Source: Luscinia megarhynchos (lineage: Eukaryota > Chordata > Aves > Passeriformes > Turdidae). Taken from it: DNA of 64,000 nt. Position 1 is the stretch's first letter. Every line of letters starts with the position of its first letter. Below, one piece after another: positions 1-8,713 of the stretch. Location of the stretch: assembly GCA_034336665.1 (NCBI GenBank), contig JAPFBE010000082.1, forward strand, positions 62,001 to 126,000. The letters run 5' to 3'. Under the pieces are notes generated by a model. That model worked only from the letters and a program-made list of their open reading frames with translations, searched no databases and was not told the DNA's origin. Both the position numbers and the translations under genes were made by a program.

Positions 1-58
1 AGGGGGAGGGTGGGGCGCGCCAGAGAGCCCCCCGCCCCAAATCAGGCTCTGTCTCCAG

Positions 59-178
59 CAGGTCAGCGGAGCCCCCAGGCCCCCCAGCCGACCCCCGGGA
101 CGAGCTGTCAGTCTGGGGGTGGGAGGTGGGGGACACTCCCTGCCAGGACGCCTCAGCCCACTTCGTGCTGTCCGCACG
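59..178 (+). CDS. candidate internal exon, gene not recognised
   Basis: The stretch starts after a pyrimidine-rich acceptor (CTCTGTCTCCAG) and ends at a consensus donor (GTGAGT at 179). It is 120 bp long, so it keeps frame. All three frames are open, a side effect of very high GC content. One frame reads ADPRDELSVWGWEVGDTPCQ followed by DASAHFVLSAR; this looks least like low-complexity translation and ends with two bases of a split Arg codon. The other two frames are Pro/Gly/Ser/Arg-rich. The next candidate exon lies 105 bp away. I do not recognise the product in any frame. What is seen is the splice signals and openness; that it is a real exon is inferred from two good donors and three good acceptors in 430 bp. 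It could also be untranslated or non-coding RNA. Confidence 0.4.
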
Positions 179-283
179 GTGAGTGCCCCAAAAGACTTCA
201 AAAGTGCCCCCAAAATACTCCAGAAGTTGTCCCCAAAATGGCCCAAAATTTACCCTTAATTACTTTCCCTCCTCTCCCCGCAG

Positions 284-341
284 CTGCCACCGCCCCCTCG
301 CACCCCCCAGCCCCATTTTCGGAGCCCCCAGAGAGCGGGAG
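284..341 (+). CDS. candidate small internal exon, gene not recognised
   Basis: A 58-bp segment is bounded by a strong acceptor (CTCTCCCCGCAG) and a consensus donor (GTGAGT at 342). The length is not a multiple of three, so it shifts frame between its neighbours. Joined to the upstream exon, each of its three frames remains open: in the frame of the VLSAR reading it gives CHRPLAPPSPIFGAPRERE, and another gives a Pro/Ser-rich segment ending in SEPPESG. The preceding intron (179-283) is 105 bp and contains repeated CCCCAAAA-like runs, the style of introns in GC-rich avian microchromosomal genes. Exon skipping would also be frame-compatible between the best-looking readings of the flanking exons. 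Function unknown. Confidence 0.35.
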
Positions 342-423
342 GTGAGTCTGGAATTTGGGCCGGGGGATCCGGAGGTCCCAGTCTGCTTTTGGGAGTGTTT
401 ATTGACATTCCCCCACCCCCCAG

Positions 424-611
424 AACCCTTTTTTCATGGAGCTCAGCCGAGGAGGACGAGGCGGATGAGACTCCCCGGGGGCCTCCCCAGCCCTGGGGCG
501 GTGCCGGGGGGCTCTGGCGAGCCGCCTCGTTCTGGAGAGGTCCCCCAGGAGGAGGGAGAAGGGGCGGGGGATGATGGCTGGACCCCCATCGCCCCCGGCC
601 TTCAGTCCTGA
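424..611 (+). CDS. candidate terminal exon with three alternative stops
   Basis: The segment begins after a C-rich acceptor (CCCCCACCCCCCAG, ending at 423). After splicing from the two upstream exons, three continuations exist. One gives a short tail NPFFMELSRGGRGG and stops at 466-468. One gives an acidic SSAEEDEADETPRG stretch and stops at 572-574. The longest ends in EEGEGAGDDGWTPIAPGLQS and stops at 609-611. The acidic and the longest tails look most like natural C-termini, but nothing in the sequence decides between them. The intron before it is only 82 bp. No domain is recognised. The right boundary is placed at the furthest stop; the exon would be shorter in the other frames. Confidence 0.3.
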
Positions 612-1260
612 ACCTCCCCCTGGGGATCCCCCAACCCAGAGACACCCGTGCCCCCCCCCCAGCGCCCCCCAGACCCCCTCGGGCCCCCCAAAATCTGGAG
701 AACCGAGGCCCCCTGGGACCCCCCGGATCCTTCCAGGTGCCCCCTGGGATTCCCCGGCCGCCCCCCAAACCCCCCAGCCTGCTCTCTGGGACCCCCCGAG
801 CCGGCCGAGCTCCCTCGACCCCCGCCCCAGGCTCTCCCCGGGCCGCCCAATCTGGAACCTGGAGCCTCGCCGGGCCCCCCGGACCCCCCCAGACCCCTCT
901 GGGACCCGCCCAACCCTCCTCGGGAGCCCTGTGGGACCCCAGACCCTGGAGCCCGGAGGCTGCCCAGGGCTGCCCTGCAGCACCCCAGAGCCCCCGGACT
1001 CCCCAGCTCTGGAACCCGGGAGCCCCCCAGGGCCCCCGCTGGATGCCCCGGGACCCCTGTGGGACCCCCCGAGACCCCCTGGGAACCCCGGCTGCCCCCA
1101 GACCCCTCTGGGACTCCCCAGAACCCCCCTCGGGCCCCCCCTAGACCCTCCCAGATCCCCCCGGATCCTCGAGCTCTGGAGCCCGGAGCCACCCTGGGAC
1201 TCCCCCGGCCCCGCCCCAGACCCTCGCAGGGACCCCCGCCCCTGGAGCCCGGAGCTCCCC
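612..1260. repeat. C-rich, degenerate short-period low-complexity region
   Basis: About 650 bp are made of loosely repeated CCTGGGACCCCCC-type words, with variants such as CTGGGATTCCCC and GTGGGACCCCAGACC, spaced irregularly at about 15-40 bp. Several frames are open for 290-360 codons on both strands, with Pro/Gly/Arg-rich composition and no recognisable domain. Open frames on both strands over the same bases indicate composition and not coding. It may be the 3' untranslated region or intron of the gene at the left edge, degraded from a minisatellite. Confidence 0.6.
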
Positions 1261-1560
1261 CGGAGTCCCGCAGGACACGGAACTGTCGCGATGCTGCTGC
1301 TGCCGCCGGCTCTGTCGCGACACAGCCCGCGAGACCCGGCTCTGCCGCCGCCCGCTCCGTCAGCGACTCACTGCGCCCCGACGAGCCCGCGCGCGGCCCG
1401 CAGCCCCAAGCCGCCGCCCCGGGCTGGGCAGGGGTCGCGCCGCGGGTCGGGAGCCCCGCTCGCCCCCCCGCTGCCGCCGGGCTGGGGGGTGCCCCTGCTG
1501 GGGGGGCTTGCCCACCAGGAGGGGGGCTCTGACGGGGGAACACCCCTTTTGGGGCGCCTC
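1261..1560. promoter_or_regulatory. CpG-dense block (possible CpG island)
   Basis: This block is dense in CG dinucleotides (runs such as TCGCGACACAGCCCGCGAG and GCCCGCGCGCGGCCCGCAG) and in CTG/CCG trinucleotides, and is bounded on the right by a drop to mixed composition. A + strand ATG at 1290 opens a leucine/proline-rich frame, but the reading is low-complexity. The block could be a CpG island serving a promoter, or GC-rich coding or intronic sequence. I saw no TATA box or initiator that fixes a start. Confidence 0.3.
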
Positions 1561-1573
1561 TCATCAAAGGCTG

Positions 1574-1579
1574 TTTATT
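1574..1579 (-). promoter_or_regulatory. possible polyadenylation signal (AATAAA) on the minus strand
   Basis: TTTATT on the + strand reads AATAAA on the minus strand, in the context CTTGAATAAACAGCC, inside otherwise GC-rich DNA where the hexamer is not expected often by chance. If used, a minus-strand transcript would end near 1550. No convincing minus-strand coding exon is seen to its right, so the assignment is weak. Confidence 0.25.
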
Positions 1580-1628
1580 CAAGCCACGGGGTCCTGCTGT
1601 TGTTTCGGGCTCCCCTGACACCCCCCAG

Positions 1629-1730
1629 GCCCCCGTGACCCCCCCCACCCCCGGAGCCCTGGGTTTCCTGGAGCTGCCCAAGCCCCGCCCGGCCGGCCTG
1701 CTCGGCCTGCAGCTGCAGGAGCGCTGCTAG
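1629..1730 (+). CDS. possible terminal exon, gene not recognised
   Basis: After a C-rich acceptor-like sequence (GACACCCCCCAG ending at 1628) a frame runs without interruption to TAG at 1728-1730. It reads APVTPPTPGALGFLELPKPR and then PAGLLGLQLQERC, a plausible amphipathic C-terminus. It lies at the end of the GC-rich part, and AT-rich DNA without long frames follows directly. The reverse strand of the same interval is also open, so the evidence is only compositional plus one splice-acceptor match. A link to the exons at 59-611 is possible but unproven. Confidence 0.2.
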   Translation, partial: APVTPPTPGALGFLELPKPRPAGLLGLQLQERC

Positions 1731-2434
1731 AGCCAGCAAACGCACCGCCAGTGATGAGGACTGCCTGTGCCTAGGCTTCAGCAGACTCTCGTTATTTCTT
1801 CAAAGTCTGTGCTGTAAAATATTTTGATGTTAAAAGTGTTTAGGAGCAGGATTTGCCGTGAGCTCTGCCGTGCTCCAAGCCCAAAGGAGTGACTGGGTAT
1901 CCTCACACTCACCCAGCCTGAGGCAGCTCTCACGTAGGAAGAGCAGTTGCAAAAGTACCTCAATTAAAATTTCACTTTGCCTCAAGGTGTCCTTTTACTG
2001 TGAATTATTTTTTTCATTGTTGTTTGCAGTATAATGTGTGCTTTATTAATGTATTAATTATCATCAATAAAGTATACAAATATATTATGCTGAAACATAG
2101 TTTGTTCAGACATCTTTGTAAGTTCTGAAAGAAGCTGGCCATTAGGTAATGCTGAACAGTCAGCATTCACCTGGATAAAAAATCCATGAGCAGAGCTGAA
2201 GCTTGTTTTCATTGGCAGCTGTATTTTCCTGCAAGGTGTGTTATCATACCTACGTAGCACACACAGAGATTTCACCCCGATTATAAACGTTCATGTACTC
2301 CCCCCCGCCCCCCCTTGCGCTGCTGCAAAGATGGAAACTGCTAATGGGAGGTTTCAGAAATACAAACCAGCACCAACCGTATTTTCCACTAGGTGTGAAT
2401 GTAGGACGAGCATAAAACAGGAACCTCATCACAT
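1731..2434. other. unique AT-balanced sequence, no gene seen
   Basis: About 700 bp of non-repetitive sequence has normal complexity and no open frame longer than about 70 codons. AATAAA occurs on the + strand at 2066-2071 and on the minus strand at 2042-2047, but in AT-rich surroundings where it carries little weight. No match to the ends of CR1 or other avian retroelements could be recognised by eye. Confidence 0.5.
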
Positions 2435-2465
2435 ATAAATAAATAAATAAATAAATAAATAAAAA
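2435..2465. repeat. (AAAT)n microsatellite
   Basis: Six to seven perfect tandem AAAT tetramers are flanked by a few extra As. Such tracts often mark the A-rich tail of an old retroposed copy, but I could not identify an element body or target-site duplications beside it. Confidence 0.85.
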
Positions 2466-2960
2466 CGAGATGCAAAGAAGGGAATTTCTTCTACCTGTAA
2501 ATATTCTTGTCCCAAAGGAGCCCTGCCCAATCTGACTGCTGGCCAGTGCTCCTCCCTGGCTGTCCCCTATCTTGGTGAGACATATTAAAGATATAAATAT
2601 GAAAAATAGAAATAGAAACATATATTTATGTATCGTTTAAAATAAAGGGGCTTTTTTTTGCATTTAGTTAGAGGTGCAGCTTTTAAATAAATAATATTAA
2701 AATTAGAAACATACAAATAATATATTAAGATATAGATATACATAAAATAGAAAAAAAGATTGACAATACAAAGATTATGCATATAATAAACAATAAAAAT
2801 AACGCTTTATATAGGTTATAATACGGCCTTTATCGAATATATAAAATATATATGGATTATGAATATGAATATAAGTTAAATATGAATACATGGATTTTTA
2901 TTTAAAGGGGTTTTTTTGTTTTTATTTGGTTAGAGACAGGGCTTCTTTTAGTTTTGGTCA
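2466..2960. other. AT-rich spacer with a diverged internal duplication
   Basis: The region is very AT-rich, with runs of ATATA and AAATA. The stretch near 2640-2690 (AATAAAGGGG, T-run, TTAGTTAGAG, then a GCAGCTTTTA end) resembles the stretch near 2900-2955 (TTTAAAGGGG, T-run, TTGGTTAGAG, then GGCTTCTTTTAG), suggesting an old tandem duplication of about 260 bp. There is no gene, and the short frames across it are Tyr/Ile/Phe-rich as expected from composition. Confidence 0.45.
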
Positions 2961-3059
2961 GGGTTTTTTGGGGCATTCATTTAGGCGGATTTTTTGAAGG
3001 GATGGGACTCGTTGCTTTTTGCCTTCGCTTCCCTGTCCGCAAAGTACGCCAGCCCCGGG

Positions 3060-5285
3060 CTGAGCTGGGCGCAGTGCTGCCGCCCTGTGGGCACAGCGCG
3101 GTACTGCAGCCAGCCCCGAGCCGGCAATGGCAGTGCTGCCGCCCTGTGGGCACAGCGCGGTACTGCAGCCACCCCCGAGCCGGCAATGGCAGTGCTGCCG
3201 CCCTGTGGGCACAGCCCGGTACTGCAGCCACCCCCGAGCCGGCAATGGCAGTGCTGCCACCCTCTGGGCACAGCGCGGTACTGCAGCCAGCCCCGGGCTG
3301 AGCTGGGCGCAGTGCTGCCGCCTTGTGGGCACAGCGCGGTACTGCAGGCAGCCCCGAGCCGGCAATGGCAGTGCTGCCGCCTTGTGGGCACAGCGCGGTA
3401 CTGCAGCCAGCCCCGAGCCGGCAATGGCAGTGCTGCCGCCCTGTGGGCACAGCGCGGTACTGCAGCCAGCCCCGAGCCGGCAATGGCAGTGCTGCCACCC
3501 TGTGGGCACAGCGCGGTACTGCAGCCAGCCCCGAGCCGGCAATGGCAGTGCTGCCGCCCCTGTGGGCACAGCGCGTACTGCAGCCAGCCCCGAAGCCGGC
3601 AATGGCAGTGCTGCCGCCCTGTGGGCACAGCGCCGGTACTGCAGCCAGCCCGAGCCGGCAATGGCAGTGCTGCCACCCTGTGGGCACAGCGCGGTACTGC
3701 AGCCAGCCCCGAGCCGGCAATGGCAGTGCTGCCGCCCTATGGGCACAGCGCGGTACTGCAGCCGCCCTCGAGCCGGCAATGGCTGTGCTGCCGCCCTGTG
3801 GGCACAGCGCGGTACTGCAGTCAGCCCCGAGGCCGGCAATGGCAGTGCTGCCGCCTTTGTGGGCACAGCGCGGTACTGCAGCCAGCCCCGAGCAGGCAAT
3901 GGCAGTGCTGCCGCCTTCAGGCACAGCGCGGTACTGCAGCCAGCCCCGAGCCGGCAGTGGCAGTGCTGCCGCCTTGTGGGCACAGCGCGGTACTGCAGCC
4001 ACCCCCGAGCCGGCAATGGCAGTGCTGCCGCCCCTGTGAACACGGCGCGGTACTGCAGCCAGCCCCGAGCCGGCAATGGCAGTGCTGCCACCCTGTGGGC
4101 ACAGCGCGGTACTGCAGCCAGCCCCCGAGCCGGCAGTGCTGCCACCCTGTGGGCACAGCGCGGTACTCGCAGCCAGCCCCGAAAGCCGGCAGTGGCAGTG
4201 CTGCCGCCCTGTGAACACGGGCGCGGTACTGCAGCCAGCCCCGAGCCGGCAGTGCTGCCACCCCAGGGCACAGCGCGGTACTGCAGCCGCCCCGAGCCGG
4301 CAGTGGCAGTGCTGCCGCCTTGTGGGCACAGCGGGTAATTACCGCAGCCAGCCCCCGAGCCGGCAATGGCAGTGCTGCCACCCTGTGGGCACAGCGCGGT
4401 ACTGCAGCCAGCCCCGAGCCGGCAGTGCTGCCACCCTGTGGGCACAGTGCGTACTTCAGGCAGCCCCGAGCCGGCAGTGGCAGTGCTGCCGCCTTGTGGG
4501 CACAGCGCGGTACTGCAGGCAGCCCCGAGCCGGCAATGGCAGTGCTGCCGCCCTGTGAACACGGCGCTGGTACTGCAGGCAGCCCCGAGCCGGCAATGGC
4601 AGTGCTGCCACCCCTGTGGGCACAGCGCGGTACCGCAGCCAGCCCCGAGCCGGCAATGGCTGTGCTGCCACCCCTGTGGGCACAGCGCGGTACTGCAGTC
4701 AGCCCCGAGCCGGCAGTGCTGCCACCCTGTGGGCACAGCGCGTACTGCAGCCAGCCCCGAGCCGGCAGTGCTGCCACCCTGTGGGCACAGCGCGGTACTG
4801 CAGCCAGCCCCGAGCCGGCAGTGCTGCCGCCCTGTGGGCACAGCGCGGTACTTCAGGCAGCCCCGAGCCGGCAGTGGCAGTGCTGCCACCCTGTGGGCAC
4901 AGCGCGGTACTGCAGTCAGCCCCGAGCCGGCAGTGCTGCCGCCCCTGTGGGCACAGCGCGGTACTGCAGCCAGCCCCGAGCCGGCAATGGCAGTGCTGCC
5001 ACCCTGTGGGCACAGCGGTACTGCAGCCAGCCCCGAGCCGGCAGTGGCAGTGCTGCCACCCTGTGGGCACAGCGCGGTACTGCAGTCAGCCCCGAGCCGG
5101 CAATGGCAGTGCTGCCGCCCTGTGGGCACAGCGCGGTACTTCAGGCAGCCCCGAGCCGGCAGTGGCAGTGCTGCCACCCTGTGGGCACAGCGCGGTACTG
5201 CAGTCAGCCCCGAGCCGGCAGTGCTGCCGCCCTGTGGGCACAGCGCGGTACTTCAGGCAGCCCCGAGCCGGCAGTGCTGCCGCCT
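3060..5285 (+). repeat. 59-bp GC-rich minisatellite
   Basis: Roughly 38-40 tandem copies of a 59-bp unit are present. Landmarks are GCAGTGCTGCCGCCCTGTGG, GCACAGCGCGGTACTGCAG and CCAGCCCCGAGCCGGCAATG. Shortened units of about 49 bp, in which the segment AATGGCAGTG is missing, become frequent after about 4130. Other variants include CTTCAGGCAG for CTGCAGCCAG and GTGAACACGG for GTGGGCACAG. Because 59 is not a multiple of three and the unit lacks stops in most frames, open frames of 230-740 codons appear in several frames on both strands; these follow from the repeat and are not proteins. Confidence 0.97.
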
Positions 5286-5848
5286 TGTGGGCGGGGCCTC
5301 TCCCCTGGGGGCGGGACCTCCTCACTGGTGGGGAGGGCTTCTCCCCCGGGGCGTGGCCTCCTCCCCGGTGGGCAGGGCTCCTTTCCGGGGACATGGTCTC
5401 CCTTATGGGTGGGCGGGGCTTCTCTCCCAGAGGGCGAGGCCTACTCATCGATGGACGGGGCTTTTCCGGCAAGGGGGCGTGGCTTCCTCACCAGCAGACG
5501 TGGCCCCTTCCCGGGTGGGCGGGGCTTCCACCCAGGGAGCGTGTCCTCCTCGCCAGTGGGCGGAGCTGCCACTCAGAGGCATAGTCTCTTCCTCAATGGG
5601 TGTGGCCTCTTCTCGGATGGGCGGGGTTTATCCGGGGCCGTGACCTCCTCTCTGGTGGGCGGAGCTTCTCCCCGGGGGCGTTGCCTCCCTTCCGGGTGGG
5701 CTGGGCTTTTCATCAGGGGGCGTGGCCTCCTTCCACATGGGCAGGGCTTTCCCGGGGCGTGGCCTCATCACCAGTGGGTGTAAGCTTCTCCCGGGAGCGG
5801 GGCCTCCCGCCTTTGGGGCGGGGCCTCCTCCCCTGAGGGGAAGGGCTG
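5286..5848 (+). repeat. about 41-bp GC-box-rich minisatellite
   Basis: About 13 diverged units of roughly 40-42 bp alternate GGGCGGGGCTTCTCCC-like and GGGGCGTGGCCTCCTC-like words with TGGTGGGC linkers. The start is the abrupt end of the 59-bp array. Each unit carries one or two GGGCGG or GGGCGTGG words, the type of site bound by SP/KLF zinc-finger proteins. Whether it acts in regulation cannot be told from sequence. Confidence 0.9.
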
Positions 5849-5968
5849 CTCATTATATAGAATATATAAAAGAAGAAAAAACCACTAAATGTTTGGTGCA
5901 GCAGCAGAAAATTTCAGGCTCCCAGGGAGTAAATTTTTTTATTTAAATGTTTAAAAGTTTTAAATTTT
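5849..5968. other. short AT-rich spacer
   Basis: This spacer contains ATTATATAGAATATATAAAAG followed by A- and T-runs and a TTTAAA-rich segment. It separates the GC-box minisatellite from the purine tract. No gene is seen. Confidence 0.6.
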
Positions 5969-6205
5969 TTTTTAATTAAGAGAAAGGGAAATAGAGGAAG
6001 AGAGAGACAGAGAAAGAAAGAGTTAGAGCAAGTAATAGGGGGAAATAGAGTGAGAGGGAAGCAGAGGGAGAGAGAAAGAAATAGAGTTAGAGAAACTGAG
6101 AGGGAGAGAAATAAATAGAGGGAAAGAGAGAGGAACAGAGGGAGAAAGAAATAGAGGGAAATAGAGTTGGAGGAACAGAGGGAGAGAGCAAGAAAGAGCG
6201 CAGGA
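5969..6205 (+). repeat. GA-rich purine tract
   Basis: The + strand is almost pure purine for about 235 bp (GAGAGAAAGAAATAGAG-type words with occasional TTAG). Such tracts can adopt triplex structures and are known weak spots for some long-read chemistries. Irregular periods of about 12-20 bp are visible, but there is no fixed unit. Confidence 0.9.
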
Positions 6206-6420
6206 AGCAGGTCCATTACACTGTGCAGCCCTTTGCTTTCCAAAGGTGGCAACAATTCAGAAAGAATTTGCAGTTTCATCGGAGGCCTCGAGCGATGCTC
6301 AAGTGTCCTGGATCCCAGCGCAGAGCTCCTTCCACCCGGGCTTTCCTCAGGACAGGTGCGACAGCCGAGACAACGGCGGGGGAGAGCAGAGGGCACAGGT
6401 TCCACCAGCTGCAGCTGTTA
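6206..6420. other. unique island between simple-sequence tracts
   Basis: About 215 bp of mixed-composition sequence is open in more than one + frame for 85-120 codons when the following C/A tract is included. The frames have no recognisable domain and lose complexity after 6420. It may be a remnant of a gene or retroelement. No terminal repeats or target duplications are seen. Confidence 0.4.
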
Positions 6421-6790
6421 AACCACACAAACCCAAAAACACCTGCAAAAACCCCCAAACCTCCCCAAAACCAAAACCTCCCCAACCCACCCAAAAACCC
6501 AAAAAATCCCCCCCCAAAGCAACGCCACCAAAACCCTCAAAAACCACCTAAAAACCTCCTCATAATCAGAAAGAAACCTTAAAAAAAATCCAAAAAACCT
6601 TTTAAAAATCCCTAAAAATACCCTAAAACAACCTTAAACCCCCAAAAAACCCACAAAACCCCTTTAAAACTCCCAAATTTCCCCAAAAAACTACTTTAAA
6701 GTCCCTTTTAAAACCCGAAAAACCCATTTAAAATCCCTTAAAAAAAAAAAAAAGCCCCAAAATTTCATCAAAAAAACGCCCAAAAACCCT
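6421..6790 (+). repeat. C/A-rich simple-sequence tract
   Basis: The + strand consists of runs of A and C (AAAACCCCCAAA-type words) that drift toward AAAATCCC and TTTAAAA near the right end. There is no fixed period, and it resembles the CCCCAAAA words seen in the intron at 179-283. No gene is seen. Confidence 0.9.
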
Positions 6791-7763
6791 TTAAACCTGC
6801 TAATGCCTGCCGATCGATTACTCCCGACGATCGACTGAGTGACCATTGACCATTGAGTGACCATTGAGGGACCGCTGAGTGACCATTGAGTGACCCCTGA
6901 GTGACCATTGAGTGACCCTGAGTGACCATTGAGTGACCCTAAGTGACCATTGAGTGACCATTGAGTGACCACTTACTGACCATTGAGTGACCATTGAGCG
7001 ACCACTGAGTGACCCCCTGAGTGACCCTGAGTGACCCTGAGTGACAATTGAGTGACCCCTGAGTGACTACTTAGTGACCCTGAGTGACCATTGAGTGACA
7101 ATTGAGTGACCCTTAGTGACCATTGAGTGACCATTGAGTGACCATTGACTGACCCCTGACTGACCCCTGACTGACCCCTGAGTGACCATTGAGTGACACT
7201 GAGTGACCTGTGAGTGACCACTGAGTGACACTGAGTGACCCCTGAATGACCCTGAGTGACCCCAATGACCCCTGAGTGACCATTGAGTGACTCTGAGTGA
7301 CCATTGAGTGACCATTGAGTGACCATTGACTGACACTGAGTGACCCCTGAGTGACCATTGAGTGAGCCCTGAGTGACCATTGAGTGACCATTGGGTGACC
7401 ATTCAGTGACCCCTGAGTGACCATTGAGTGACCATTGAGTGACCATTGAGTGACCATTGACTGACACTGAGTGACCCCCTGAGTGACCATTGAGTGACCA
7501 TTGAGTGACCACTGAGTGACCATTGAGGGACCCCTGAATGACCCTGAGTGACCATTGAGTGACCATTGAGTGACCAATGCGTGACCAATGAGTGACCGCT
7601 GAGTGACCCCTGAGTGACCACTGAATGACCCTGAGTGACCCTGAGTGACACTGAGTGACCATTGAGTGACCACTAAGTGACCCTGAGTGACCCTGAGTGA
7701 CCCCTGAGTGACCATTGAGTGACCCCTGAGTGACCCTGATTGACCATTGAGTGACCCCTGAGT

Positions 7764-8095
7764 GACACTGACTCCTGAGTGACTCGTGAGTGAACCTGAC
7801 TGACCACTGAGTGACCCCTGAGTGACCCCTGAGTGAACCCTGAGTGACCCTCAGTGACCATTGAGTGACACTAAGTGACCATTGAGTGACCATTGAGTGA
7901 CCATTGAGTGACCCCTGAGTGACCCTGAGTGTCCATTGAGTGACCATTAAGTGACCATTGAGTGACCCATGAGTGACCACTGAGTGACCACTTAGTGACC
8001 CTGAGTGACCACTGAGTGACCCTGAGTGACCATTGAGGGAACCTGAGTTACACTGAGTGACCCTGAGTGACCACTGAGTGACCATTGAGTGACCC
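7764..8095 (+). repeat. left copy of a 332-bp block duplicated inside the 11-bp array
   Basis: From GACACTGACTCCTGAGTGAC onward this block reads the same as 8382-8713, at a spacing of 618 bp. It includes rare variants (GAACCTGACTG, GTGTCCATTG, GAGGGAACCTGAGTTACAC) in the same order. Shared rare variants show a block duplication and not convergence of units. Confidence 0.9.
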
Positions 8096-8381
8096 CTCAT
8101 TGACCTCTGAATGACCATGAGTGACCACTGAGTGACCATTGAGTGACCCCTGAGTGGCCACTTAGTGACCCTGAGTGACCATTGAGTGACCCTGAGTGAT
8201 CCTGAGTAACCCCTGAGTGACCACTGAGTGACCATTGAGTGACCACTGAGTGATCCTGAGTGACCCGTGAGTGACCATTGGGTGACCATTGAGTAACCCA
8301 TGACTAACCCCTGAGTAACCACTGAGTGACCACTGAGTGACAATTGAGTGACCACTGAGTGATCCTGAGTGACCCGTGAGT

Positions 8382-8713
8382 GACACTGACTCCTGAGTGA
8401 CTCGTGAGTGAACCTGACTGACCACTGAGTGACCCCTGAGTGACCCCTGAGTGAACCCTGAGTGACCCTCAGTGACCATTGAGTGACACTAAGTGACCAT
8501 TGAGTGACCATTGAGTGACCATTGAGTGACCCCTGAGTGACCCTGAGTGTCCATTGAGTGACCATTAAGTGACCATTGAGTGACCCATGAGTGACCACTG
8601 AGTGACCACTTAGTGACCCTGAGTGACCACTGAGTGACCCTGAGTGACCATTGAGGGAACCTGAGTTACACTGAGTGACCCTGAGTGACCACTGAGTGAC
8701 CATTGAGTGACCC
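8382..8713 (+). repeat. right copy of the 332-bp duplicated block
   Basis: By eye it is identical to 7764-8095 over its full length. The copies diverge afterwards, the left continuing CCCCTCATTGACC and the right CCCTGAGTGACC. The 618-bp offset gives the size of the duplicated step. Confidence 0.9.

Noticed and set aside
571..1638. A 355-residue proline-rich protein
   Set aside because: Alternative frames and the reverse strand are open over the same bases, composition is low-complexity, and no domain is recognisable.
2435..2600. 3' end of a CR1 or other LINE
   Set aside because: Only the (AAAT)n tract suggests a tail. No characteristic 3' octamer repeats, reverse-transcriptase reading or target duplication could be seen.
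2958..5177. A 739-codon minus-strand open frame and several 230-490-codon frames on both strands
   Set aside because: They cover the 59-bp minisatellite. The unit lacks stops in most frames and all frames translate to the same few repeat peptides; there is no unique domain.
6206..6582. Short protein genes of 84-119 codons
   Set aside because: Frames depend on the following C/A-rich tract for most of their length and have no recognisable domain or start context.
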